A stretch of DNA of 12,680 nt, from positions 1 to 12,680 of the forward strand of contig JANRAA010000317.1 in the NCBI GenBank assembly GCA_030728235.1. Reading direction: 5' to 3'. Numbering within the stretch: the stretch's first letter is position 1; each line of letters begins with the position of its first letter. Below, in pieces: positions 1 through 8,002 of this stretch. The DNA is from Flavobacteriales bacterium (GTDB lineage Bacteria > Bacteroidota > Bacteroidia > Flavobacteriales_D > Sanyastnellaceae). Position numbers and translations under genes: made by a program. Below the pieces are notes generated by a model that was not told the DNA's origin, did not search any database, and saw only the letters and a list, made by a program, of their open reading frames with translations.

Positions 1-402
1 CGACTGAAGCATGATTTCTTCTTTGTCGTAAATGACTAACCAACCGTTTTCTCGGTCAATTTTGGCTTGTAGCTCATTGCGACGTAGCGCCAGTTCGTTG
101 CTTTTCTTCGGGATGTCTTTGCCTGAAATGGTATCAACGTTCATGCGGTGATAGGTCGCAAGTACCTGATAATCTCCTTTCCCGCTAAAGCGGATGAGGT
201 TGGGGTCAAGTGATGTTGGCAAACCGCCAAATATAACGAGGTTGATGCCAGGTTGAATGAGCGCTTTGGCTGTGCGCTCTACTTGAGCACCTTGCTGATA
301 AACGATTACTTGGTTTATGCTGCTCTTGAGTTGTACTTCGTGGTCAGCGGCAAATAGTAGGTTGCTGCATAGCAGGCCGATGATAAATAATGCTCGTTTC
401 AT
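1..402 (-). CDS. Exported DUF4140/DUF4139 (mucoidy inhibitor MuiA-like) protein, N-terminal part
   Basis: The first 134 codons of a gene that runs off the left edge. The start is the ATG at 402-400, and the frame is open to base 1. Residues 1-18 look like a Sec signal peptide (MKRALFIIGLLCSNLLFA, then ADHEV). The single Cys at 12 is not in a lipobox context, so I read it as a periplasmic or secreted protein, not a lipoprotein. Residues about 25-110 fit the DUF4140 N-terminal domain: a VIVYQQGAQVER strand-turn, then a GGLPTSLDPNLIRFSGKG segment. After that comes a charged, coiled-coil-like stretch (SNELALRRNELQAKI). In the MuiA family this is followed by a DUF4139 beta domain, which would lie outside the window. 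The biochemical role of the family is not established. The gene lies 73 bp downstream of trpS with no terminator seen between, so read-through is possible. A weak -7-like element (TATATTTC, 416-423) precedes it. Confidence 0.8.
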   Translation of the reverse strand, partial: MKRALFIIGLLCSNLLFAADHEVQLKSSINQVIVYQQGAQVERTAKALIQPGINLVIFGGLPTSLDPNLIRFSGKGDYQVLATYHRMNVDTISGKDIPKKSNELALRRNELQAKIDRENGWLVIYDKEEIMLQS

Positions 403-475
403 GTTGTTCGGATTTGAAATATACCTCGCTGTACACGTCAACTCCTGAGTGGTTCATGAAACCGCAAACATTTTT

Positions 476-1456
476 CTACGATTGTCCGAAACCGCTTACT
501 TTACGAGCTCTTCCTAACACTTCATGCGCTACAACACGGGCTTTCTTGGCGCCGCTTGCAAGCACATTGTCTATTTGAGATTTGTCAGACATCAGCGAAT
601 TGTACATCTCGCGTTCTTTCTGAAATCGCGTTAAAATTGCTTCGAACAAGTCTTTCTTGGCATGTCCCCAACCGTAGCCTCCAGCGCGTAGCTTACTTGC
701 CATCTCGTTCGCCTGATCGGCGGATGCGACAAGTTTGTATAACTGGTAAACGGTTGCTGAATCGGGATCTTTCGGCTCTTCCAACGGTGTAGTATCTGTT
801 ACGATCTTCTTGTTGATGGTGTCTTTTAACTCTTTGTCTGAAATAAAAATATTGATGAAGTTGTCTCTCGACTTACTCATCTTTTGCCCGTCGGTACCGA
901 TGATATACATGGTTTCTTGCTGAACACGCGCGTCTGGAATCACGAAGGTTTCTCCCATTTGGTTATTGAAACGAGAAGCGACATCGCGTGTAATTTCTAA
1001 GTGCTGCAGTTGGTCTTTCCCAACAGGAACTTCATTGGCATCGTACAGCAAAATGTCGGCTGCCATGAGCATTGGATAATAAAACAATCCGGCATTCACA
1101 TCTTCCAAGCGGTCGGCTTTGTCTTTAAAAGAGTGCGCAAGGGTCAATCGTTGATATGGAAAATAACAAGAAAGAATCCATGCCAGTTCGGCTGCTTCAG
1201 GAACGTCCGACTGTCTGTAAAACACAGTTTTTTCTGGATCCAACCCGCAAGCTAACCATGTTGCGGCGACCGAATAGGTGTGATTTCGTAACAAAGCACC
1301 ATCCTTAATCTGTGTAAGTGAGTGCATATCGGCAATGAATAGAAACGAGTCGTTCCCCGGCTGATTCGACAGCTCAATTGCTGGTAAAATTGCTCCCAAA
1401 AGATTTCCGAGGTGTGGTGTTCCTGTGCTTTGCACCCCAGTGAGTATTCGCGCCAT
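476..1456 (-). CDS. trpS: Tryptophanyl-tRNA synthetase
   Basis: Cytoplasmic class I aminoacyl-tRNA synthetase that charges tRNA-Trp with tryptophan using ATP. At 326 residues it is the normal length for bacterial TrpRS. The HIGH-type signature is TGTPHLGN at residues 11-18. The indole-binding region includes MAADIL with Asp134. VGKDQLQHLE lies at 145-154, and the KMSKS loop is intact at 192-196. The C-terminal helical part that reads the anticodon is complete. The ATG at 1456 puts the HIGH motif about ten residues from the N terminus, as is usual, so I keep this start. No Shine-Dalgarno sequence is visible. A near-consensus -7 element (TATTTTCG, 1475-1482) could give the gene its own promoter, which would make sense because the bacilliredoxin transcript should end at the hairpin just upstream. 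It may be co-transcribed with the DUF4140/4139 gene that follows. Confidence 0.97.
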   Translation of the reverse strand: MARILTGVQSTGTPHLGNLLGAILPAIELSNQPGNDSFLFIADMHSLTQIKDGALLRNHTYSVAATWLACGLDPEKTVFYRQSDVPEAAELAWILSCYFPYQRLTLAHSFKDKADRLEDVNAGLFYYPMLMAADILLYDANEVPVGKDQLQHLEITRDVASRFNNQMGETFVIPDARVQQETMYIIGTDGQKMSKSRDNFINIFISDKELKDTINKKIVTDTTPLEEPKDPDSATVYQLYKLVASADQANEMASKLRAGGYGWGHAKKDLFEAILTRFQKEREMYNSLMSDKSQIDNVLASGAKKARVVAHEVLGRARKVSGFGQS

Positions 1457-1513
1457 AGTCTGTAAATTGAGCCACGAAAATACGAAATCATAAACGTAGA
1501 AAGGGGTACAATG

Positions 1514-1553
1514 AAAAAGACGGTCTCAGAAATATATCCAAAACCGTCTTTTT
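1514..1553 (-). terminator. Intrinsic terminator after the bacilliredoxin gene
   Basis: An 11-bp perfect inverted repeat (AAAAAGACGGT at 1514-1524, ACCGTCTTTTT at 1543-1553) around an 18-nt AT-rich loop. On the minus strand it lies 15 bp beyond the bacilliredoxin stop codon and its second arm ends in five U. The arms are A/T-rich at the outside, so it could also act on the plus strand. The loop is longer than in a typical strong terminator, which lowers confidence. Confidence 0.7.
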
Positions 1554-1568
1554 TAAATTTTGATTTGC

Positions 1569-1979
1569 TTAGCAGAATTCGTCGAACGCTGCTTTCAAAT
1601 GCTCTGCAATCATTTCGGCTGATCGGCCTTCAATGTGATGACGCTCTACCATGTGCATCAATCTGCCATCTTTAAAAATGCCTATTGCAGGCGATGACGG
1701 AGGGTATGGCAACATGTATTTGCGCGCGCGATCTACAGCGTCGCGGTCTACACCAGCAAATGCAGTGGTAAGGTGATTTGGTAATTTGGCGTTGTTCAAA
1801 GCCAATTTAACTCCCGGACGCATGGAACCAGCCGCGCATCCACAAACACTATTCAATACCACCAATGTTGTGCCTTCTGTTTTCAATGCATTGTCTACAT
1901 CTTCAGCAGAGATCAATTCGGCGAAGCCAACCTGTGTAAGGTCTTGCTTCATTGGGGCAACTAATTCAGGAGGGTACAT
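1569..1979 (-). CDS. BrxA/BrxB (YphP/YqiW) family bacilliredoxin
   Basis: Small thioredoxin-fold protein of 136 residues from the chosen start. The family signature is SVCGCAAG, with the Cys-Gly-Cys active site at residues 46-48 and a PYPPSSPA loop further on. A Cys is the final residue, as in Bacillus YphP. Characterised Bacillus members remove bacillithiol from oxidised protein thiols, and YphP also has weak disulfide isomerase activity. Some Bacteroidota make bacillithiol, but no bsh biosynthesis gene is visible here, so the thiol partner is inferred. An in-frame ATG exists at 2006, nine codons upstream. I prefer 1979 because family members begin with MYP-type N termini directly before the first helix, and because the upstream ATG lies within or ahead of the likely -7 promoter box at 1996-2003. 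The gene appears to be a single-gene transcription unit ended by the hairpin at 1514-1553. Confidence 0.92.
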   Translation of the reverse strand: MYPPELVAPMKQDLTQVGFAELISAEDVDNALKTEGTTLVVLNSVCGCAAGSMRPGVKLALNNAKLPNHLTTAFAGVDRDAVDRARKYMLPYPPSSPAIGIFKDGRLMHMVERHHIEGRSAEMIAEHLKAAFDEFC

Positions 1980-1995
1980 GAGTTCTAAATTTTTA

Positions 1996-2003
1996 CAAAG
2001 GTA
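1996..2003 (-). promoter_or_regulatory. Bacteroidota-type -7 promoter element for the bacilliredoxin gene
   Basis: On the minus strand this reads TACCTTTG, an exact match to the TAnnTTTG -7 consensus of Bacteroidota primary sigma factors. It ends 16 bp before the ATG at 1979, implying a leader of about ten bases. I see no good -33 TTG at the usual spacing, so the call rests on the -7 box and its position. Confidence 0.5.
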
Positions 2004-2080
2004 CAATGTGAATGGCTATGGCCTTCGTTTTGGGTTCAAGATTTAGTATTTTTTGACCTTCGTACACTTTCTCTCAAGCA

Positions 2081-5000
2081 TTATCGCAAAAGATACATTT
2101 TCCCAACACCTTTGGTGAAGAATCCTGCAGCATCGGTTGAATTTAAATCCATATCCTGTCCGCGAAGTCTTGCCTGTACTGTATATAAGTAAATGCCATT
2201 TGCCAATCTGTCGCCAAACATATCTGTGCCGTCCCACCAGAACTCTGTGCGGTTGGTGCCTATCCGCAGCGGCCCAAGCTCATCAGCACGAATTTCTCGC
2301 ACTACTGCGCCGCTCACGGTCATAATGCGTATCAGCATTTCATCAGGTGGCTGAGTACCGGTGATGGTGAATACGAATTGGGTGCGGGTGCTGAATGGGT
2401 TGGGGTAGTTGACAACTTCTGTAATTGATGGCTTGGTGTTCACCTCGAAATCAATGCGGTAGTCGCGATCACCTGATGTGTTTCCGCTTTTGTCGCGGGC
2501 TTGTACAAGCAAGCGGTAGGTGCCGTTGTCTTCAAAACGAGGTGTGTATTGAATCTGACTCCTGTTGTTTGCGCCGGTGGCTGGGACAAAATTTAAGACG
2601 GTGAAATCACTGAAATAAACAGGGTATTGTACTCCGCCTGGATGGGTGATGAAGACTTTGAAATTCGCGGTATCGGCGGGTTCGCTCAGTAAAAAATACG
2701 GGTTTTCATCGTCCAGCAAAGCTGAGATGAGGGGTGTAGGAGATACGAGTTCGCCATTGAGTATGTGCCGACCATCGAAGGTGACGTCCAACAAGGGGTT
2801 TATCTTATCCTCAATTACGAAAAAGCGAAGCTCAGCAATGTTGTTGAATGCATATTGCTCCATTTGATCAGGTATGCCGTTTATGTCGCGCTTGTTGGCT
2901 TCAACCCGCAAAGTCAAGGCGCCTGTAAATGCGTGTGTATCGATGTACAATGTGTCGAGCAATACTTCACCCACCCGCAAGCTGTCGCGACGTGGGTAAG
3001 GTATTTCAAATGGCTCCTGCCCTGAAACGATTACGCGATAACCAACCAATAAACTGTCCATATCGACCGCGCCAATGTTCTCTATGGCTATGGCTATCGG
3101 AAGGGGCTCACCTTGCTGTATGGTGTCTTTTGGAAAGTAAAATCCTCGCAAGGGGTTCAGAGCACATTCAGGCGCGTGGTCGCTCAACAGTTGCCAACGC
3201 TTTAATTGAGGCGGGGTCTGGTTTTGCGGGTCAATCAAATCAGCACGCAGCCTTAAATTGGAGAAGCTTCCAGGTGGAACGAGTGTCGCGAGATCAGTTA
3301 CCTCACCCGGCATGGCGTCTGTTACCAATAACTCCTGTGCCAGCGGGTTGAGACCCATTATGCGGATTCCTGCACTGTCGCTCGGGGTTTGTTCAAATTC
3401 CCAATACAAGGCTTCCCATTGTGATGAAGGGCCGAAGGTCGGACTTATGATATTCCCCACACCCAAACTTCCAGATAGGGGCACAACGATTTCCATTAAT
3501 TGAGAAATATCTGTGCCGACTTGTTCTATGACCGAACTTGGATTTCCTTTGATGCCATAATAGATGAATGGAACGCTGTCAAGACCTTGACCTATTTGGG
3601 TGCTGCCTAAGGTGTTGAACAAATCATAAACGCCTGGGGCATTGACATCCCAGCCATCGTAATTCGCGTACCTCCATGTATATATGAGAATGTGATGTCC
3701 GTCGGGAACGTGATTGGTCAACATGTCGATCATCCCTTCGAGCTCTGAAGCGTTGTTCTGTCTGAAAATAAAGTATTTCTCAGGCCTGTTTCGGCCGATG
3801 GTGCAATCGATCAAATTTCCGAAATCATTTTCGGGAAATAAGTTGTTGTAGTTTGTCTGCCAAGGCTCGAGGGTAATGGGGTCGAGCACAGCGACATGCA
3901 GTGCGGGAGTATTGCCGCAGCCGCCGTATTCCATGACTTCTAAATCAATCTGATACCGTGTTCCGTTGAGCTCGAAAACATCGGCGGGTAAGCCATAAAC
4001 GGTGCATTTAAGGTCAACCGTACCGGTTTCAAAATCGAAGGTTTGTTGATTTTCGTTGTAGTTGATTTTTGAGAATGTAACACTCTTAAATTGATCGAAA
4101 TGCGCTTGTCCCCAGCCTTTTTCACCGGCTAAATATTGAAAGCTATGCATCCTCCACATGGTCTCTTGTCCAATTGGAGCAACTGCTGCTGCACGCCAGA
4201 AATAAACGACGTTGTTTTCAAGTGTCGTCGTGATGGGCCATTGAATCACTCCTCCAATTTGGGTTGTTTGAAAGGTTTGAAGGAACGGACTATCGAAGGT
4301 ATCGACCGTGTCTAGCTGCATCTGATAAGCACTTTCAACGGCGAACGGATTGCCTGTATTGGCTTTCAGGATGATGCTGTTGTTCGGTTCAATGGCAAAA
4401 TTGTATGGGTAAACCGGAATGAGGTTGCCACTGGTGATGAGCAGCTCTTTACCAGAAACAATGTTGTTGCTGATGTCGTTGAGCTCATCAACAAGCTGAG
4501 AAGGGTAGTCTGCGAAGACATCAAAAAGGTTCAACCCAATGCCATTGATGGGGTCAATTGGAAGGGTAAAAGTAATCGTGTCTCTAAAGTAAATGGCATT
4601 TACCTGTTGAACCAGCGATGTATCTATTCCATTTGGTAAATGGCGAATTAACTCAACACTGAAAGGGGTGTTCGTGGCTTTCCCAATGTTGTTTACAACC
4701 ACTTTTACATCGAATGTCTCAAGTTCATTGGTGACGTTTTCAGGCTCAAAAAGCACTTCATCGATCTCTATGCTATAGTCTGGCAATGGCGCTGAGTTGA
4801 GCACCAAGGCAGGGTCACCATGCAGTGAGAATGTGAGTATGGTATTCGTATTGAATAGTGTTTGATTGGGTGTTTGAAATGCTTGCACGGCGCGTTGCAT
4901 GCACTGTCCGATCGAAGCGCCATAGCTTTGCTGAAACAATTGGCGATAAAAATTTTCGGTCCAAATATTCAAATACGTTGGTGCGCCAAGATCGGGCTTT

Positions 5001-7093
5001 GCAATGAATCCGATGGTGCCTGCATTGGGAGCGAGCACGAAAACTTCACTGGCGCTATTGGTAGTCTGCAGGTGTATATTCCCCGTATAGCAACTGTTTC
5101 CAATCAACAGAGGATATTTGCCTTCGTTGTTGTAGTCGGCTGGAGAATCGATGTTGATGTCGAAACCTGTCGACGAGGCATGACCAAAAAAGGTCATCAA
5201 ACTTACCCCTCCATTAATCAATTCGCTGATCTGCGATCCCATATTTAGCTGTATGGGTTCGGTAGTGGTTTTGTAAAAACTGTAGACATCTCCGCCGAAG
5301 CAGGTGTCTTGCACAATCTGCTTGTAGTTGTCTAAGTAACCTGAAAAAAGTCCTTGTTCAAAGGCATTTCCTCCACCACCGAAGTGCAATACGCGCTTTT
5401 TCCATGCGGCAGGGGGTTGGTTTTCGAATTGAACAACCTTCACAAGGTAGTCTTGAAGCTGTTGCTCGTTGTTCGCCGCCAAACGGCCCGTTGGTATAGC
5501 TGGCTCGTATAAACTGGTGCCCAATCCGGAGGTGAAGACGATGTCGCTTGTAGGGTATCCCCAACTTGGAACGAGGTTCGATTGGTAGTGATCTAAATTG
5601 TCGCGCGCACCAACGGTGTTGCTGATCTTCATTTCGTGAATCGACTTTCCAACAATGAAGAGGTGCGACGGTGCGGAGGGCCATGTTTGAAGGAGCCGGC
5701 GACAAAAATTCCGAATCGCCAATGGATGCTTAGAAATGCCATAGCCGTATTGCATGTATAGCTCGTCGATGTCGGTTAAAACGACACTAAGTCCTTGTGT
5801 TTCGCGGTGAAAAGCATACGCCTGGGCAGCGGCCATTAATTTGGCGTGCGTAATCATCAAAAACGCGCTGTCGACAGGGTTTTCTGCGTAATTCGTAAAA
5901 AACCCAGTTTGGGTAACGGGCAGTATGTTTTGGACTTCAATGATGGAGGCGTCTGAAGTCAGCACAACTTCAAGGTCGTTGCTGCCAGCAAAAGGCAAAA
6001 TCGCACTGAAGGCATTTCCGTTTGCGGCAAGCGGGATTTCATAAATGAGATCGGTTTTACCTACAAACAGACGAGGATTGCTGATGTTGATGCCAGTTAT
6101 GTCTACTCTACCCTCAGCACCGTTGTTGAAATTTGGCACTTTAAACGAGGTCAGTCCAGCTCCTGTGAAAATGGGTAGTCGAGGGTATGTGATTTGAATC
6201 GATGCAATGGCATTGAAATCTGTCAATGCGCCGATATCGTCTACCGACCTGTGCGATACGCTGGTGGTGCTTGAAAGCTGTGAAGTGGGTATTTCGAAGC
6301 TCAGCTTGTTCAACTGGTAGCCGTAGAAAATAGTGTCTACCATGACTTGAAAAGGTGACCCATATCCCAATTGCAGATGGTGATTGAACGACCCTGGTGC
6401 CAACGATGCACCCATGGAGGTGGCATCTATCAGTGCATTTGGAGCTCCTGGTTGACTGTATGCATTGGGCGTGCTGATGTTTTTTGTACGTGTCTGCCCT
6501 TTCGGGAAACGGGTGTCTGACCACCCTTCACCCTCTTCGTACCAAGGCAGTGAAATGCCATTCACATCTTGTTTTCCCAGTTGATATTCGGAGTTGTAAT
6601 TTTCCCGTTGGGTGAAAACAACGTAGGGCGATGGCGCCAGTTGCGTTAAATCTGTGTTGTTGCTGTATACTGTGGTTCGGGCTCCTTGCGAATTCGGAGT
6701 AAAGGTGATAAAGTACTGAGCGGTATCGTTGAACAAGCTGTATGCGGCATTTGCCTGCTTTGCAGGATCGGTATAGATTTGAGCGTCTAACCAACCGTCG
6801 TTTCTTAACGCGTAGATTTCAAAAAAATCACCAACATCAAAGCTGCCGTCATCCGTGCCGTGCGCACGAACATCAACTTCTTGACCACGGGCATAAAAGC
6901 GAATTTCGGTTGGATTAACAGTGTTAACGGGGAATCCCGCTTGAAGAAGCTGCGTGTAGGTGACTTTGTAAACGCCTGATTGAGCTATCTGAAACTTCCA
7001 GTATTGACGCGAATAGTCGATCCAATCGTTGGCGAATTGCGCTTGAGATTGGAGGGTGATAAGGGTGACGACGAATAGCAAAAGTTGCCGCAT
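2081..7093 (-). CDS. porU2: PorU2-like, multidomain C25 (gingipain-family) cysteine peptidase-fold protein
   Basis: 1670 residues, exported. Residues 1-18 are a Sec signal peptide (MRQLLLFVVTLITLQSQA). An N-terminal beta region follows, starting WIDYSRQYWKFQIAQSGVY as in PorU-type proteins. The C25 domain spans about 410-765: the Rossmann-like entry (FLMITHAKLMAAA), the likely catalytic His638 in TFFGHASS, the likely nucleophile Cys668 in IGNSCYTG, and the closing LHGDPAL near 759. A CARDB-like beta domain follows (about 768-885), then a fibronectin III-like domain (about 895-990) and a region weakly like the ILEI fold (about 1090-1145). After those come another CARDB-like domain (about 1320-1420), an Ig-like domain, and a FlgD/T9SS-CTD-like terminal domain (from about 1564, NYPNPFSTRTQFVF, ending GKMYLLR). 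PorU proper cleaves C-terminal signals and attaches cargo to A-LPS in the type IX secretion system. PorU2 proteins resemble it but are longer and their role is not settled. The gene starts 72 bp after plsC. A weak -7-like box (TTAATTTG, 7105-7112) lies in the gap. Confidence 0.85.
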   Translation of the reverse strand: MRQLLLFVVTLITLQSQAQFANDWIDYSRQYWKFQIAQSGVYKVTYTQLLQAGFPVNTVNPTEIRFYARGQEVDVRAHGTDDGSFDVGDFFEIYALRNDGWLDAQIYTDPAKQANAAYSLFNDTAQYFITFTPNSQGARTTVYSNNTDLTQLAPSPYVVFTQRENYNSEYQLGKQDVNGISLPWYEEGEGWSDTRFPKGQTRTKNISTPNAYSQPGAPNALIDATSMGASLAPGSFNHHLQLGYGSPFQVMVDTIFYGYQLNKLSFEIPTSQLSSTTSVSHRSVDDIGALTDFNAIASIQITYPRLPIFTGAGLTSFKVPNFNNGAEGRVDITGINISNPRLFVGKTDLIYEIPLAANGNAFSAILPFAGSNDLEVVLTSDASIIEVQNILPVTQTGFFTNYAENPVDSAFLMITHAKLMAAAQAYAFHRETQGLSVVLTDIDELYMQYGYGISKHPLAIRNFCRRLLQTWPSAPSHLFIVGKSIHEMKISNTVGARDNLDHYQSNLVPSWGYPTSDIVFTSGLGTSLYEPAIPTGRLAANNEQQLQDYLVKVVQFENQPPAAWKKRVLHFGGGGNAFEQGLFSGYLDNYKQIVQDTCFGGDVYSFYKTTTEPIQLNMGSQISELINGGVSLMTFFGHASSTGFDINIDSPADYNNEGKYPLLIGNSCYTGNIHLQTTNSASEVFVLAPNAGTIGFIAKPDLGAPTYLNIWTENFYRQLFQQSYGASIGQCMQRAVQAFQTPNQTLFNTNTILTFSLHGDPALVLNSAPLPDYSIEIDEVLFEPENVTNELETFDVKVVVNNIGKATNTPFSVELIRHLPNGIDTSLVQQVNAIYFRDTITFTLPIDPINGIGLNLFDVFADYPSQLVDELNDISNNIVSGKELLITSGNLIPVYPYNFAIEPNNSIILKANTGNPFAVESAYQMQLDTVDTFDSPFLQTFQTTQIGGVIQWPITTTLENNVVYFWRAAAVAPIGQETMWRMHSFQYLAGEKGWGQAHFDQFKSVTFSKINYNENQQTFDFETGTVDLKCTVYGLPADVFELNGTRYQIDLEVMEYGGCGNTPALHVAVLDPITLEPWQTNYNNLFPENDFGNLIDCTIGRNRPEKYFIFRQNNASELEGMIDMLTNHVPDGHHILIYTWRYANYDGWDVNAPGVYDLFNTLGSTQIGQGLDSVPFIYYGIKGNPSSVIEQVGTDISQLMEIVVPLSGSLGVGNIISPTFGPSSQWEALYWEFEQTPSDSAGIRIMGLNPLAQELLVTDAMPGEVTDLATLVPPGSFSNLRLRADLIDPQNQTPPQLKRWQLLSDHAPECALNPLRGFYFPKDTIQQGEPLPIAIAIENIGAVDMDSLLVGYRVIVSGQEPFEIPYPRRDSLRVGEVLLDTLYIDTHAFTGALTLRVEANKRDINGIPDQMEQYAFNNIAELRFFVIEDKINPLLDVTFDGRHILNGELVSPTPLISALLDDENPYFLLSEPADTANFKVFITHPGGVQYPVYFSDFTVLNFVPATGANNRSQIQYTPRFEDNGTYRLLVQARDKSGNTSGDRDYRIDFEVNTKPSITEVVNYPNPFSTRTQFVFTITGTQPPDEMLIRIMTVSGAVVREIRADELGPLRIGTNRTEFWWDGTDMFGDRLANGIYLYTVQARLRGQDMDLNSTDAAGFFTKGVGKMYLLR

Positions 7094-7165
7094 GTACGAA
7101 TTTGCAAATTAAGCGAGTGCAATGAATACTGTAAGTTACTAAATATGAGTGTGGTGATGTGAATA

Positions 7166-7918
7166 TTAGTTTTTTGCCTCTCGTTCATCGTCCCATTCTT
7201 TCCGCATGCGGGCTGTTTCTTGGGAGATCCATTCGTGGGCTTTGAGTCGCAGCTCTTCCCCGTCATCACTGGTCATGGCAGTTCCAAACTTGACCTTTAC
7301 GCGAATCGTCTTGGTGTGAAACTCCCTGAAGAAGTGCGCCAAAAAAGTATCATCTCCCACCCATGCCATGCCCGGTTTTTGGTACTCGAGTGCCACGGGA
7401 ATAACGGGGATGTTGTTGCCCGCAGCGGCGTGAAACATGCCCGGTTTGAAAGGCAGTACTTCGGGTCCGACGTTGGTTGTCCCCTCCGGAAAAATGATGA
7501 TGCTTTTTCCATCTTTCAACCGGTCCATAATGGCCAATCGTGTGTTTTTCCGGCTGTCGGGGTCATCACGATCAACCCAAATTGTCGACACATTTGTTGC
7601 TCCTTGTCCAATCAGCGGCCATTTTTTCACCGATGCTTTCGCTACAAATGCGAAGGTGTTGTTGCACGGAATCATGATGACATCGAGGTATGAGCGGTGG
7701 TTCGAAACGATCACTGCGGCCATGTCTGGAATGTCTCCTTCAACATCGACTTTCACGTTCATCAAAAAACGCATGTTGCGCGCCCATGAGAGGATAACAT
7801 TGGAAAGCCGCTTCTCGCTGACGTGAAAGAGCTTATATACTATCGTTAACAGCACGGTGCCAATGGTGGCTGTCGGAAATATGATTAGTCGGTATACGAC
7901 TCGCAAAGTTCGAATCAT
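7166..7918 (-). CDS. plsC: 1-acyl-sn-glycerol-3-phosphate acyltransferase (PlsC family)
   Basis: A 250-residue membrane-associated acyltransferase that would convert lysophosphatidate to phosphatidate in phospholipid synthesis. A hydrophobic segment at about 11-31 anchors the N terminus. The family motifs are in order: NHRSYLD at 73-79 (His74 and Asp79 of the HX4D catalytic pair), the block around TIWVDRDD near 112-119, FPEGTT at 143-148 (glycerol phosphate binding), and IPVIPVALEY further on. Length is normal. The C terminus is charged (DDEREAKN). Some PlsC-fold proteins acylate other lipids such as ornithine or glycine lipids, which Bacteroidota often make, so the acceptor is inferred. The gene is divergent from aspS across 84 bp and probably heads the transcript that continues into porU2. 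The candidate promoter lies so close to the ATG that the mRNA could be leaderless. Confidence 0.92.
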   Translation of the reverse strand: MIRTLRVVYRLIIFPTATIGTVLLTIVYKLFHVSEKRLSNVILSWARNMRFLMNVKVDVEGDIPDMAAVIVSNHRSYLDVIMIPCNNTFAFVAKASVKKWPLIGQGATNVSTIWVDRDDPDSRKNTRLAIMDRLKDGKSIIIFPEGTTNVGPEVLPFKPGMFHAAAGNNIPVIPVALEYQKPGMAWVGDDTFLAHFFREFHTKTIRVKVKFGTAMTSDDGEELRLKAHEWISQETARMRKEWDDEREAKN

Positions 7919-7922
7919 CGGT

Positions 7923-7951
7923 TAAAGATACATCTGAATCGTTTAATTCAA
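7923..7951 (-). promoter_or_regulatory. Candidate plsC promoter
   Basis: On the minus strand a TTG (7951-7949) is followed after 18 bp by TATCTTTA (7930-7923), seven of eight matches to a TAnnTTTG -7 element with acceptable -33 spacing. Only four bases separate the -7 box from the plsC ATG, so transcription would begin at or next to the start codon. Either the transcript is leaderless or nearly so, or the match is fortuitous. Confidence 0.35.
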
Positions 7952-7975
7952 CATGCATTCCCACAGTCAATTTCG

Positions 7976-7983
7976 TATCTTTG
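7976..7983 (+). promoter_or_regulatory. Bacteroidota-type -7 promoter element for aspS
   Basis: TATCTTTG is an exact TAnnTTTG match lying 19 bp before the aspS ATG, giving a predicted leader of roughly 12-15 bases. No convincing TTG is found at the -33 distance. There is no Shine-Dalgarno sequence; the bases before the ATG are A-rich (CTAAAAAGCACACT). Confidence 0.55.
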
Positions 7984-8002
7984 CCGACCTAAAAAGCACA
8001 CT

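Noticed and set aside
452..464. Inverted repeat GGTTCATGAAACC between trpS and the DUF4140/4139 gene as a terminator
   Set aside because: The stem is too short and imperfect, with no usable loop and no adjacent U-run on the minus strand.
2041..2080. Possible terminator after porU2
   Set aside because: No inverted repeat of useful length was found in the 40 bp beyond the stop codon; the A-run there has no hairpin before it.
2929..3351. Plus-strand 140-codon frame opposite porU2, with several similar ones along the gene
   Set aside because: Antisense frames within a continuous 1670-residue protein; no signal, motif or promoter.
7099..7110. 12-bp perfect palindrome (AATTTGCAAATT) ahead of porU2, as a possible operator
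   Set aside because: AT-rich palindromes of this length arise easily, it overlaps only a weak -7-like box, and no second copy was seen elsewhere in the window.
7220..7693. Plus-strand 157-codon frame opposite plsC
   Set aside because: It lies wholly inside a well-supported gene whose PlsC motifs are in the other strand; no family features of its own.
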